Under the pieces are notes generated by a model. It saw only the letters and a program-made list of their open reading frames with translations. It was not told where the DNA came from and made no database searches. From NCBI GenBank assembly GCA_937890825.1, contig CALADS010000074.1:1-64000 (forward strand): a DNA stretch of 64,000 nucleotides, read 5' to 3'. The stretch's first letter is position 1; each line of letters opens with the position of its first letter. Below are positions 41,834-50,286 of this stretch, piece by piece. A program made the position numbers and the translations under genes. This DNA comes from an uncultured Bacteroides sp. Lineage in GTDB: Bacteria > Bacteroidota > Bacteroidia > Bacteroidales > Bacteroidaceae.

Positions 41834-44269
41834 ATGAAAAAATTTATTATTCTTACAGCATGCGTGACATGTGCTCTTGCGGCTCATAGCCAAGGGCAAA
41901 AAATCACAGAACTAAACTATTGGTTTGACACACCCAACACCCTGCAGGGCAAAGCCATCTGGGAAGGAAACAGGCCACAAGATGCCGACTGGGAATCGCA
42001 ATCCCTACCTATAGGAAATGGAAGTATCGGAGCCAACATCTTAGGTTCAATAGAAGCCGAACGAATTACATTCAATGAAAAGACACTTTGGAGAGGAGGA
42101 CCGAATACTGAGCAGGGAGCAGATGCGTATTGGAATGTCAACAAGCAATCGGCTCACTTGCTGCCTGAAATCAGACAAGCATTTACGGATGGAAATCTTG
42201 ATAAGGTTGATTTGCTGACCCGAAAGAATTTCAACAGCGAAGTTCCCTATGAGGCCCGGGAGGAAAAAGCATTCCGATTCGGCAATTTCACTACCATGGG
42301 AGAATTCTATATCGAGACAGGGCTCAGCACCATAGGAATGGAACAGTACAGAAGAGCCCTTTCGCTGGATTCGGCCATGGTCAATGTGCAATTCAAAAAG
42401 GATCGGGTAAATTACAGCAGAAGTTATTTTATCTCTTATCCGAATCAAATCATGGTTGTCCGGTATCGGGCCGACAAACCGGGCCAACAGAACCTTACTT
42501 TCAGCTATGCTCCTAATCCTGAAGCAGAAGGTGAAATAGAAGCCATCGGAAAGAATGAACTGGTATACCGGGGCAAACTGAAAAATAACCAAATGAACTT
42601 TGCTGTCCGCATACGGGCCATTCATCGGGGTGGTACATCCAATAACCTGAACAATAAACTCCAGATAACGCAGGCCGATGAAGTTATGTTTCTGATTACG
42701 GCCGATACGGACTACCGCATCAACTTTCATCCGGATTTTAAAGACCCGCGCACCTACGTAGGCGAAGAACCGATGAAAACTACGGAAGCATGGATGGAAA
42801 AAGCGGCCGCCATGACGTATGAAGAACTGCTGGAAGCACATTACCGGGATTACAGCCGCCTGTTCAAGCGCGTGCAGTTACATCTGAATCCGGAGGTTCC
42901 GGTGGCAGACCTTCCCATAAACAAGCGGCTGGAAAACTACCGGCAGGGAAAGCCTGACTATTATCTGGAACAACTCTATTACCAGTTTGGACGCTACCTG
43001 CTGATAGCCAGTTCCAGACCCGGAAACTTGCCGGCCAATCTCCAAGGTATCTGGCACAACAATGTGGATGGCCCTTGGCGGGTGGATTATCATAACAACA
43101 TCAACCTGCAAATGAATTACTGGCCAGCCTGCTCTACCAACCTGGACGAATGTATGCTGCCCTTGATAGACTTTATACGTACGCTGGTGAAACCCGGCGA
43201 ACAAACGGCTCGGGCTTATTTCGGAGCGCGCGGATGGACTGCCTCCATCTCCGGAAATATTTTCGGCTTTACTGCACCGCTCAGCAGTGAAGATATGTCG
43301 TGGAACTTTAATCCCATGGCCGGCCCCTGGCTGGCGACCCACGTCTGGGAATATTACGACTACACACGCAACAAACAATTCCTGAAAGATATAGGCTATG
43401 AACTGATAAAGAGCAGTGCGCAATTTGCAGTGGATTATCTATGGCACAAACCCGATGGCACGTACACAGCGGCTCCATCTACATCGCCCGAACATGGCCC
43501 CATAGACCAAGGGGCAACTTTTGTACATGCCGTGATACGGGAAATATTGCACAATGCCATCGATGCCAGCAAAGTGCTTAAAGTAGATACCCAAGAACGC
43601 AAACAATGGCAGGAAGTGCTGCAAAAACTGGCACCTTACCGAATAGGCAGATACGGGCAACTGCTGGAATGGTCGACAGATATAGATGATCCCAAAGATG
43701 AACACAGACACGTAAACCATCTGTTCGGTCTTCATCCGGGACACACCATCTCTCCCATCACAACCCCCGAACTGGCGCAGGCTTCCAAAGTAGTTCTGAA
43801 TCATCGGGGAGACGGTGCTACAGGATGGAGCATGGGGTGGAAATTGAACCAATGGGCCCGCTTAATGGATGGCAATCATGCTTATCTGCTTTTTAAAAAT
43901 CTCTTGAAAAACGGTACATTGGATAATCTGTGGGATACACATCCGCCCTTTCAGATAGACGGCAACTTTGGCGGTACGGCCGGCATTACGGAGATGTTGC
44001 TGCAAAGCCATATGGGCTTCATACAGTTACTGCCGGCCCTGCCGGACAGTTGGCAGGAAGGGTCGGTAAAGGGATTGCGTACACGCGGAAACTTTGAAAT
44101 AGATATGGAGTGGAAAGGCGGAGTGCTGCAAAAGGCTACCGTTACATCACACGCAGGGGTCTTCTGCCAGATTAGGTATAACGACCAGCTTATATCATTT
44201 CCTACACAAGAAGGAAAGCGATATGCTGTTTCTGTTTCAAACGGACGTTTGATGAAAAAAGCACTGTAA
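41834..44269 (+). CDS. GH95-family alpha-L-fucosidase-like glycosidase
   Basis: A secreted enzyme of 811 residues from ATG 41834 (a TTG at 41804 would spoil the signal peptide MKKFIILTACVTCALAAHSQ). N-terminal beta domain with AIWEGNRPQDADWESQSLPIGNGSIGANI in separate parts, then the (alpha/alpha)6 barrel of GH95. Expected catalytic features are visible: VDYHNNINLQMNYWPA holding the two Asn, the acid in TSPEHGPIDQGATFVH and the Asp/Asn set in DGNFGGTAGITEMLLQSH. GH95 enzymes invert alpha-1,2-fucosyl (some galactosyl) linkages, as in host glycans or plant polymers. It is not in a susCD cluster; GH36 and nagA follow. Confidence 0.9.
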   Translation: MKKFIILTACVTCALAAHSQGQKITELNYWFDTPNTLQGKAIWEGNRPQDADWESQSLPIGNGSIGANILGSIEAERITFNEKTLWRGGPNTEQGADAYWNVNKQSAHLLPEIRQAFTDGNLDKVDLLTRKNFNSEVPYEAREEKAFRFGNFTTMGEFYIETGLSTIGMEQYRRALSLDSAMVNVQFKKDRVNYSRSYFISYPNQIMVVRYRADKPGQQNLTFSYAPNPEAEGEIEAIGKNELVYRGKLKNNQMNFAVRIRAIHRGGTSNNLNNKLQITQADEVMFLITADTDYRINFHPDFKDPRTYVGEEPMKTTEAWMEKAAAMTYEELLEAHYRDYSRLFKRVQLHLNPEVPVADLPINKRLENYRQGKPDYYLEQLYYQFGRYLLIASSRPGNLPANLQGIWHNNVDGPWRVDYHNNINLQMNYWPACSTNLDECMLPLIDFIRTLVKPGEQTARAYFGARGWTASISGNIFGFTAPLSSEDMSWNFNPMAGPWLATHVWEYYDYTRNKQFLKDIGYELIKSSAQFAVDYLWHKPDGTYTAAPSTSPEHGPIDQGATFVHAVIREILHNAIDASKVLKVDTQERKQWQEVLQKLAPYRIGRYGQLLEWSTDIDDPKDEHRHVNHLFGLHPGHTISPITTPELAQASKVVLNHRGDGATGWSMGWKLNQWARLMDGNHAYLLFKNLLKNGTLDNLWDTHPPFQIDGNFGGTAGITEMLLQSHMGFIQLLPALPDSWQEGSVKGLRTRGNFEIDMEWKGGVLQKATVTSHAGVFCQIRYNDQLISFPTQEGKRYAVSVSNGRLMKKAL

Positions 44270-44347
44270 AAGAGTAAGCTTTCTTGTATCTTATCCAAAT
44301 TCCAGCTGATTACAATCTCCTACAAAGAGATAACTATTACTGCAAAA

Positions 44348-44393
44348 TTACCCCCAAACGGCTGATAATAAAACATCAACCGTTTGGGGGTAA
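44348..44393. terminator. hairpin between the GH95 and GH36 genes
   Basis: TTACCCCCAAACGG (44348-44361) pairs perfectly with 44380-44393 around an 18-base loop. It lies 79 bases past the GH95 stop, in a place for a terminator. Confidence 0.65.
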
Positions 44394-44491
44394 TTGATGG
44401 TTCCATACGAAAAAAAACAGCCCCAAACCATGCAACCGGCTGTATATTTCTGAATGAACAGCAGAAAAACTTCCGGCAACTGCATAAGATT

Positions 44492-44577
44492 TATAAACGG
44501 CAGTGCCGTTTATAAAAGCGACAGCGGCGTTTATATAAACGGCATCGTCGTTTGTACAAGCGGCAGTGCCGTTTATA
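44492..44577. repeat. four 21-base palindromic tandem repeats
   Basis: Four units begin at 44492, 44513, 44534 and 44555, an exact 21-base period. The core is ATAAACGGCAGTGCCGTTTA, itself an inverted repeat; inner copies vary (GACAGCGGCG, GGCATCGTCG) yet most changes keep the pairing. It is noncoding and 45 bases from the GH36 stop. Confidence 0.8.
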
Positions 44578-44621
44578 GTTTTCTCTCAGCTTCGGGCAAC
44601 TTTGCAGGTAAGTAAAAAGAC

Positions 44622-46826
44622 TTACTTTACCTCTTCCAGATAAATCACACGGCTGGCGTAATCATTCTGCCTGTCATAATTCACCCGGTGCGCATAGGGT
44701 ATTTCCAATCCGTTGGCCATCAGATAAGCACCGCTGAAGATTTTACCCTCATATTTCAACGGCTCGTAATCTATGCGATTCAATTCACGCACCCGGTAGT
44801 TCTTGTGCGCATCCAGTCCGGCCATCTTTACTCTGGGCAAATGCTGATTACAGAAATGTTCCGTCTTCCACCAATAAAATACGGCCTTCTCTTTATCCTC
44901 AGACACATACATTAAGGAAGCCAGCCCTAAATGATCATAAGGAGATACCAGACGGTATATATCCCCCAGCTGCACCACCGGACGAATCGCCTTATATTCG
45001 GCTATCGCCTTTCTGCAAAAGTCTTTTTCTTTATCAGTCATATTCTTGGGCTGAATTTCCATACCCAGCCTTCCACTCATCGCCACATCAATCCGGTATT
45101 TCAGTGGAATGGAACGCCCTGTCTGATGATTGGGGGCAGCACTGATATGAGAAGCCATCGCTATAGCCGGAAAGAAATAGGAAGTGCCCCACTGCATATA
45201 AATCCGCTGTAGAGCATCCGTATTGTCACTTACCCAAAACTCGTCGAAATAAGGCAATAAGCCATAATTGGCACGTCCGCCCCCACTGGCACAAGCCTGA
45301 ATAGTTAAATCGGGATAACGGGCACGAATACGCCGGCAGATATTCTCCAGCCCTTTGTGATAATCCACATACAGGTGGCTTTGCTTATCGGCAGCCAAAT
45401 AGTGAGACCCGTGATTCATGACAGACATATTGGCATCCCACTTGATATAATCCAATTCCGGATAAGCCGTCATAAGGTCGTCTACTACTTTTACTACAAA
45501 GTCTTGTACTTCAGGGTTGGCCAAATCGAGCACTACCTGCGTTCCGCCCCGTCCTAAAACCGGTTCTCGCTTTGGTGCCTGAAGAATCCAGTCAGGATGC
45601 TTCTCATACAGTTCACTCGATATATTGGCCATTTCCGGCTCTATCCAAATACCTAATTTTATGCCATGCTTCTTAGCGTCTCTCAGCAGCCCTTCTATGC
45701 CATCGGGCAGTTTGGTCTTATCTACTACCCAATCGCCTAAAGAAGACGTATCGTTCTTTCTGGGGTATTTATCACCAAACCAGCCATCATCCATCACAAA
45801 CAGTTCGCCCCCCATGGAAGAGATGTCGCTCATCATTTGCTCCATCCCCTGCTGATTAATATCAAAGTAGACTCCTTCCCAGCTGTTCAGCAGAATCTTA
45901 CGGGGCACAGATCCATGTGCCAATTTATATCGTCTGGCCCATCTATGAAAATTACGACTTGAGCCGCTCAGTCCCTCCGCGCTATAGGTCAGCGCCAATG
46001 CAGGAGTAGTGAACACTTCGTTCTTCTGCAAGGCATACATGGAATTATCTTCGTTGATACCAGCAAAGAAATGATGGTATTCATCTTCACGTGTATCAAT
46101 GCGCAATCTGTAATTTCCGCTGTAACAAAGAGCTGCACCGATTACGCGGCCTGTATTTTCCTGAGGCTTTCCATCCAAGGAGAACATCACCTCGGCATGG
46201 GCGGTCTGAGCATTGCGCACTCCATCTTTATTTTTAATCACTTTCATTCCGGCCGACAAAGGCTCTTGCACTACCTGGCCCTCATTGGCCCAGGCGCCGT
46301 GTAAATGCGACAACCATACTTGTCCTCTGCGAACAGGCAAATAAGCCGAGGCAAACTGATGCAGCATGACCGGCTTTTTCTCCTGGTGCTTGATTTCTGT
46401 CCAGGTCTCAATCACATCTACATCTTTATAGGCCCGGTAACAGATATCTAAATAAAAAGGATAGATTTTATCCTTCAAATGAATAACGGTCGTTTCCCGG
46501 GTATCTTCCTCCTTCGTCGATACGTCTACTACCTCCATCTGCAAAGTCATATTGCCATCGGCATGCTTTACTGCCAATGCTGCTTCATCGGGACAAGACA
46601 TACCATAGACGGGGAAACCGTTTTTAGCAGGTTCTACCTCTGCTATACACTGCAACTCTGATTCTGATAAACGCTCTCCGTAATACAACTGCTTGAATTC
46701 TCCACCAACGGGGGCCAAGAGAACAAGCGAAGTTCCTGGAGTGGATACACAAACCTGCTGTGCCATCAGTACAGATGATAATAAGCAAGTTCCCAAACCT
46801 ACCTTCAATCTTCTACTAGCATTCAT
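44622..46826 (-). CDS. GH36-family alpha-galactosidase
   Basis: A 734-residue secreted enzyme from ATG 46826 with signal peptide (LGTCLLSSVLMAQQ). The N-terminal supersandwich domain (about 25-300) precedes the TIM barrel: SWEGVYFDINQQGM, FVMDDGWFGDKYPRKND, LGIWIEPEMAN, the nucleophile Asp in YIKWDANM near residue 468 and the acid/base Asp in VSDNTDA near 530. A C-terminal beta domain closes it. It cleaves terminal alpha-galactose by retention, as in raffinose-type sugars, galactomannan or host glycans. A TATATTTG box is at 46870-46877. The opposite orientation to GH95 means separate regulation. Confidence 0.93.
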   Translation of the reverse strand: MNASRRLKVGLGTCLLSSVLMAQQVCVSTPGTSLVLLAPVGGEFKQLYYGERLSESELQCIAEVEPAKNGFPVYGMSCPDEAALAVKHADGNMTLQMEVVDVSTKEEDTRETTVIHLKDKIYPFYLDICYRAYKDVDVIETWTEIKHQEKKPVMLHQFASAYLPVRRGQVWLSHLHGAWANEGQVVQEPLSAGMKVIKNKDGVRNAQTAHAEVMFSLDGKPQENTGRVIGAALCYSGNYRLRIDTREDEYHHFFAGINEDNSMYALQKNEVFTTPALALTYSAEGLSGSSRNFHRWARRYKLAHGSVPRKILLNSWEGVYFDINQQGMEQMMSDISSMGGELFVMDDGWFGDKYPRKNDTSSLGDWVVDKTKLPDGIEGLLRDAKKHGIKLGIWIEPEMANISSELYEKHPDWILQAPKREPVLGRGGTQVVLDLANPEVQDFVVKVVDDLMTAYPELDYIKWDANMSVMNHGSHYLAADKQSHLYVDYHKGLENICRRIRARYPDLTIQACASGGGRANYGLLPYFDEFWVSDNTDALQRIYMQWGTSYFFPAIAMASHISAAPNHQTGRSIPLKYRIDVAMSGRLGMEIQPKNMTDKEKDFCRKAIAEYKAIRPVVQLGDIYRLVSPYDHLGLASLMYVSEDKEKAVFYWWKTEHFCNQHLPRVKMAGLDAHKNYRVRELNRIDYEPLKYEGKIFSGAYLMANGLEIPYAHRVNYDRQNDYASRVIYLEEVK

Positions 46827-46869
46827 GTTTTTCAATTTTTTCGTTAGATCTTATACTATTTAAGTATCA

Positions 46870-46877
46870 CAAATATA
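46870..46877 (-). promoter_or_regulatory. -7 box, GH36 gene
   Basis: TATATTTG on the minus strand, 44 bases before the GH36 start; a TTG lies roughly 22 bases upstream of it. Confidence 0.4.
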
Positions 46878-46998
46878 GATGAAAAATACGAAAAGACCAC
46901 AACGGATAAATAAAAATAAAAGCAAAGATTTCGGGCAAATGCAACAAAAATTAAATAAGTAAAAGAATAAAAGTCTTTCTTTTTTCATGGGAAGTATC

Positions 46999-47006
46999 TA
47001 TTTTTG
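46999..47006 (+). promoter_or_regulatory. -7 box, nagA
   Basis: TATTTTTG on the plus strand, 42 bases before the nagA ATG. It fits TAnnTTTG; the -33 element is unclear. Confidence 0.4.
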
Positions 47007-47047
47007 CTCTTGCATTATGTAAATAACCCCTAAAACGAATAAAAACG

Positions 47048-48202
47048 ATGCTTACTCAAATTATTAACGGACGCATATTTACCCCCCAAGGTTGGCTGAA
47101 CGAAGGTTCTGTGTTGATAAGAGACGGAAAAATTCTCGAAGTGACAAACTGCGATTTAGCACTGATTGGTGCTAAAATGATTGACGCCAAAGGTATGTAC
47201 ATCGTACCTGGCTTTGTATGCATGCACGCACACGGTGGCGGTGGCCATGACTTCACGGAATGTACAGAAGAGGCATTCCGCAGTATTATTGATGTACACC
47301 TGCAACACGGAGCAACGAGTTTCTTCCCCACTCTTTCTTCCTCGCCATTCAGCAAACTGCACCAGGCTGCAAAAATCTGCGAACAATTAATGGAAGAACC
47401 CGACAGCCCGGTACTGGGGCTTCACATCGAAGGTCCCTACTTGAATCCGAAGATGGCCGGTGGATTATATGCCGACCAGATAAAGGAAATTGAAGAACAA
47501 GAGTACAAGGATTTAGTGGAAAGTACGCACTGCATCAAGCGGTGGGATGCTTCACCGGAATTACCCGGAGCTTTGGCATTTGCTTCTTACCTGAAAGAAA
47601 AAGGTATCGTTGCTGCCGTGTCACACAGCGAGGCTGAATATGATGACATCAAAGCCGCTTACGAAGCAGGCTTTACACACGCTGCTCATTTCTACAATGC
47701 CATGCCCGGATTCCATAAACGTAGAGAATATAAATACGAAGGAACCGTGGAAAGTGTCTACCTCACCGACGGCATGACCATCGAACTGATAGCCGACGGC
47801 ATCCACTTACCAGCCACCATCCTGAAGCTGGCCTACAAACTGAAAGGCGTAGAGCACACTTGTCTGGTAACCGATGCCTTGTCGTATGCCGCCGGAGAAA
47901 ATACTGAAATCCGCAATGAAAAAGTTATCATAGAAAATGGCGTATGCAAGTTAGCCGACCGTTCTGCACTGGCTGGCAGCATCGCTACCTGTGATGTACT
48001 GGTACGTACCATGGTAAAAGCCGGCGTTCCGCTGGGTGATGCCTTGCGCATGGCGTCTGAAACCCCGGCCCGCATCATGGGAGTGTTCGACCGTAAAGGC
48101 TCTCTGCAAAAAGATAAAGACGCAGACATTCTTATCTTAGACAATGAACTGAATGTCCGCGCTGTATGGCAAAACGGAATCTGCAAAATGCAAAACTTTT
48201 AA
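47048..48202 (+). CDS. nagA: N-acetylglucosamine-6-phosphate deacetylase
   Basis: A 384-residue metal-dependent amidohydrolase making glucosamine-6-phosphate in amino-sugar use and cell-wall recycling. Motifs: GFVCMHAHGGGG near 56-67, the metal-binding Glu in GLHIEGPYLNPKMAGG near 120-135, His in VSHSEAEYDD near 195 and THAAHFYNAMPGFHKR near 215-230, and the catalytic Asp in LVTDALSYAAG near 275. Length equals the family. It stands alone after the glycosidases; a nagB is not in the window. Confidence 0.95.
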   Translation: MLTQIINGRIFTPQGWLNEGSVLIRDGKILEVTNCDLALIGAKMIDAKGMYIVPGFVCMHAHGGGGHDFTECTEEAFRSIIDVHLQHGATSFFPTLSSSPFSKLHQAAKICEQLMEEPDSPVLGLHIEGPYLNPKMAGGLYADQIKEIEEQEYKDLVESTHCIKRWDASPELPGALAFASYLKEKGIVAAVSHSEAEYDDIKAAYEAGFTHAAHFYNAMPGFHKRREYKYEGTVESVYLTDGMTIELIADGIHLPATILKLAYKLKGVEHTCLVTDALSYAAGENTEIRNEKVIIENGVCKLADRSALAGSIATCDVLVRTMVKAGVPLGDALRMASETPARIMGVFDRKGSLQKDKDADILILDNELNVRAVWQNGICKMQNF

Positions 48203-48255
48203 TCGAACTAAATTGTTACAAACAAAAAGATAATCATCATTAAATTTATCTGTAT

Positions 48256-48930
48256 ATGAAACAAATGAAAATTTCTGCAATTGTGCTGAGTAGCGCTATT
48301 TTATTGGCAAGTTGTGGCACTATGAATAATACAGCCAAAGGTACTGCCATTGGTGGAGGTTCCGGAGCAGCAGCCGGTGCCATTATAGGTGGACTTATCG
48401 GTAAAGGTAAAGGAGCGGCCATCGGTGCTGCCGTAGGTGGTATTGTCGGAGCTGGCACAGGAGCGGCCATCGGTCACAGAATGGACAAAAAAGCCGCAGA
48501 AGCTGCTAAAATTGAAGGCGCGCAAGTGGAAAAAGTCACCGACAACAACGGATTGGCTGCCGTCAAGGTATCTTTTGAATCGGGCATTCTGTTCGGATTC
48601 AATTCCTCTGCTTTGAACAACACTTCTAAATCTTCTTTAAGAGAACTGGCTCAGATTCTGAAAGATGACCCGACTACCGACATTGCCATCATCGGACATA
48701 CTGACAAAGTAGGTACCTATGAAGCCAATATCAAAGTGTCTAAGAATCGCGCTTATGCTGTAGAAAACTATCTGCAGGACTGCGGTGTATCACCTGCTCA
48801 ATTTAAAAAAGTAGAAGGTGTAGGCTATGACCAATACGACGAGAGCATGACTGCTCAACAGAACCGCCGCGTGGAAGTCTACATGTATGCCAGCAAGCAA
48901 ATGATTGAAGAGGCACAAGCCGGAAAATAA
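48256..48930 (+). CDS. OmpA-family lipoprotein with glycine zipper
   Basis: A 224-residue lipoprotein (lipobox ILLASC, Cys20). Residues about 28-75 form a Gly/Ala-rich zipper (GTAIGGGSGAAAGAIIGGLIG and following), a likely membrane-inserting or oligomerising part. Residues about 105-215 are an OmpA-like peptidoglycan-binding domain, with IIGHTDKVGTYEANIKVSKNRA and NRRVEVYM. It resembles the YiaD/Pal-type group and probably ties the outer membrane to the wall. It starts 53 bases after nagA. Confidence 0.88.
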   Translation: MKQMKISAIVLSSAILLASCGTMNNTAKGTAIGGGSGAAAGAIIGGLIGKGKGAAIGAAVGGIVGAGTGAAIGHRMDKKAAEAAKIEGAQVEKVTDNNGLAAVKVSFESGILFGFNSSALNNTSKSSLRELAQILKDDPTTDIAIIGHTDKVGTYEANIKVSKNRAYAVENYLQDCGVSPAQFKKVEGVGYDQYDESMTAQQNRRVEVYMYASKQMIEEAQAGK

Positions 48931-48959
48931 TCTTGAAATAAAAAAAACTGGGCTATTCT

Positions 48960-48989
48960 TTTGTCGTTTCAAATAAAAGCGTACCTTTG
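48960..48989 (+). promoter_or_regulatory. promoter of the tRNA-Thr gene
   Basis: TTTG (48960-48963) and TACCTTTG (48982-48989) stand 18 bases apart, matching the -33/-7 rule; the tRNA begins 24 bases after the -7 box. Confidence 0.7.
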
Positions 48990-49012
48990 CATCTCGTTAA
49001 ACAAAGGTTATC

Positions 49013-49085
<73 letters not shown>

Positions 49086-49090
49086 CTCTG

Positions 49091-49129
49091 CAAAAGAGGT
49101 GTATCGTGATATACGATACACCTCTTTTG
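49091..49129 (+). terminator. terminator after tRNA-Thr
   Basis: Perfect 17-base stem (49091-49107 with 49113-49129) with loop GATAT; the right arm ends in CTCTTTTG followed by TTG, a T-rich tail. Confidence 0.8.
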
Positions 49130-49163
49130 TTGCTTAAACCGTGTTATCAATCCCAGAATAATT

Positions 49164-50201
49164 ATGCGCCGAAGAACCCTACGAACCATCATCGCAAGTC
49201 TGACAGCACTCACCGTAATGGCTATATTTTTGGCCGGTATCCTATATTACTTTTTGTTCAGTTCGCAATTCTACCCCCAACAGACTGTTTACATCTACAT
49301 AGGTGCTCATGATTCGGCAACTTCTGTCTACCAACAAGTGCAGCGTATTGGAAAAGCACATAATATGACGGGATTTAAATGGCTGGCTTCCTACAGAAAA
49401 TACGACCAACATATGCGAACTGGCCGGTATGCCATCTACCCACAAGATAACGCATACCAAGTGTTTCATAGAATATACAGAGGACATCAGACACCGATAA
49501 ATCTTACCATAGGAAGCGTACGCACATTAGACAAACTGGCCAAGAGCTTGGGAAAACAATTGATGATTGATTCTGCCGAAATAGCCCGGCAAATGAACGA
49601 TAGCCTCTTTTATCAGAAACTAGGCTATCAGAAAGAGTCATTGCCCTGCCTATTCATACCCAATACATACGAAGTGTATTGGAACATCAGTGTAGATGCT
49701 CTCTTTCAACGTCTACAGAAAGAGCATGAACGCTTTTGGAATCAGTCCAGACTGGAAAAAGCCAAAGCTATCGGAATGACTCCCGAAGAAGTGGGTACAC
49801 TGGCTTCTATCGTAGAAGAAGAAACCAACAACAAGACCGAAAGACCCATCGTGGCAGGATTATACATCAACCGATTACACAAAGGAATGCCTTTACAAGC
49901 TGATCCTACCATCAAATTTGCGGTGCAAGATTTCGGGCTGCGCAGAATTACACAGAACCTGCTACAAACAGATTCACCCTACAATACATACCAGAACCCC
50001 GGACTTCCTCCCGGACCTATACGTATTCCTACTCCGGCCGGAATAGATGCCGTTCTTAATTATACAAAACACTCCTATCTATATATGTGTGCCAAAGAAG
50101 ATTTTTCAGGTACACATAACTTTGCATCCAGTTATACTGCACATATGAACAATGCACGTAAATATTGGAATGCACTCAATAGAAGAAAGATTTTTAAATA
50201 A
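49164..50201 (+). CDS. mltG: endolytic transglycosylase MltG
   Basis: A 345-residue inner-membrane enzyme that cuts nascent glycan strands. One N-terminal transmembrane helix (ALTVMAIFLAGILYYFLF, residues 15-32), then a LysM-like part and the YceG catalytic domain. The active-site Glu is in LASIVEEETNN near 214-224; LQADPTIKFAVQ, SPYNTYQNPGLPPGPI and the final KEDFSGTHNFASSYTAHMNN in parts are the family's conserved C-terminal blocks. It follows the tRNA by about 80 bases. Confidence 0.95.
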   Translation: MRRRTLRTIIASLTALTVMAIFLAGILYYFLFSSQFYPQQTVYIYIGAHDSATSVYQQVQRIGKAHNMTGFKWLASYRKYDQHMRTGRYAIYPQDNAYQVFHRIYRGHQTPINLTIGSVRTLDKLAKSLGKQLMIDSAEIARQMNDSLFYQKLGYQKESLPCLFIPNTYEVYWNISVDALFQRLQKEHERFWNQSRLEKAKAIGMTPEEVGTLASIVEEETNNKTERPIVAGLYINRLHKGMPLQADPTIKFAVQDFGLRRITQNLLQTDSPYNTYQNPGLPPGPIRIPTPAGIDAVLNYTKHSYLYMCAKEDFSGTHNFASSYTAHMNNARKYWNALNRRKIFK

Positions 50202-50228
50202 AAAAGATACAATGTAAAAGCAAAAGCT

Positions 50229-50236
50229 TATATTTG
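50229..50236 (+). promoter_or_regulatory. -7 box, iorA-iorB operon
   Basis: TATATTTG, 51 bases before the iorA ATG; a good TAnnTTTG match without a clear -33 element. Confidence 0.4.
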
Positions 50237-50286
50237 CGGATAGCGAGAAAAACAATACCTAAAGGTTAACACTTAAACTATCCGAT

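Larger units (their letters stand above)
44270..44621. other. convergent intergenic region with hairpin and repeat array
   Basis: No gene is seen in these 352 bases. It holds a strong hairpin at 44348-44393 and a four-copy 21-base palindromic array at 44492-44577, both listed separately. The remaining bases are A/T-rich without recognised signals. Confidence 0.6.

Noticed and set aside
41834..48202. GH95, GH36 and nagA as a polysaccharide utilization locus
   Set aside because: No susC/susD pair or regulator, and the genes face different directions with separate promoter boxes.
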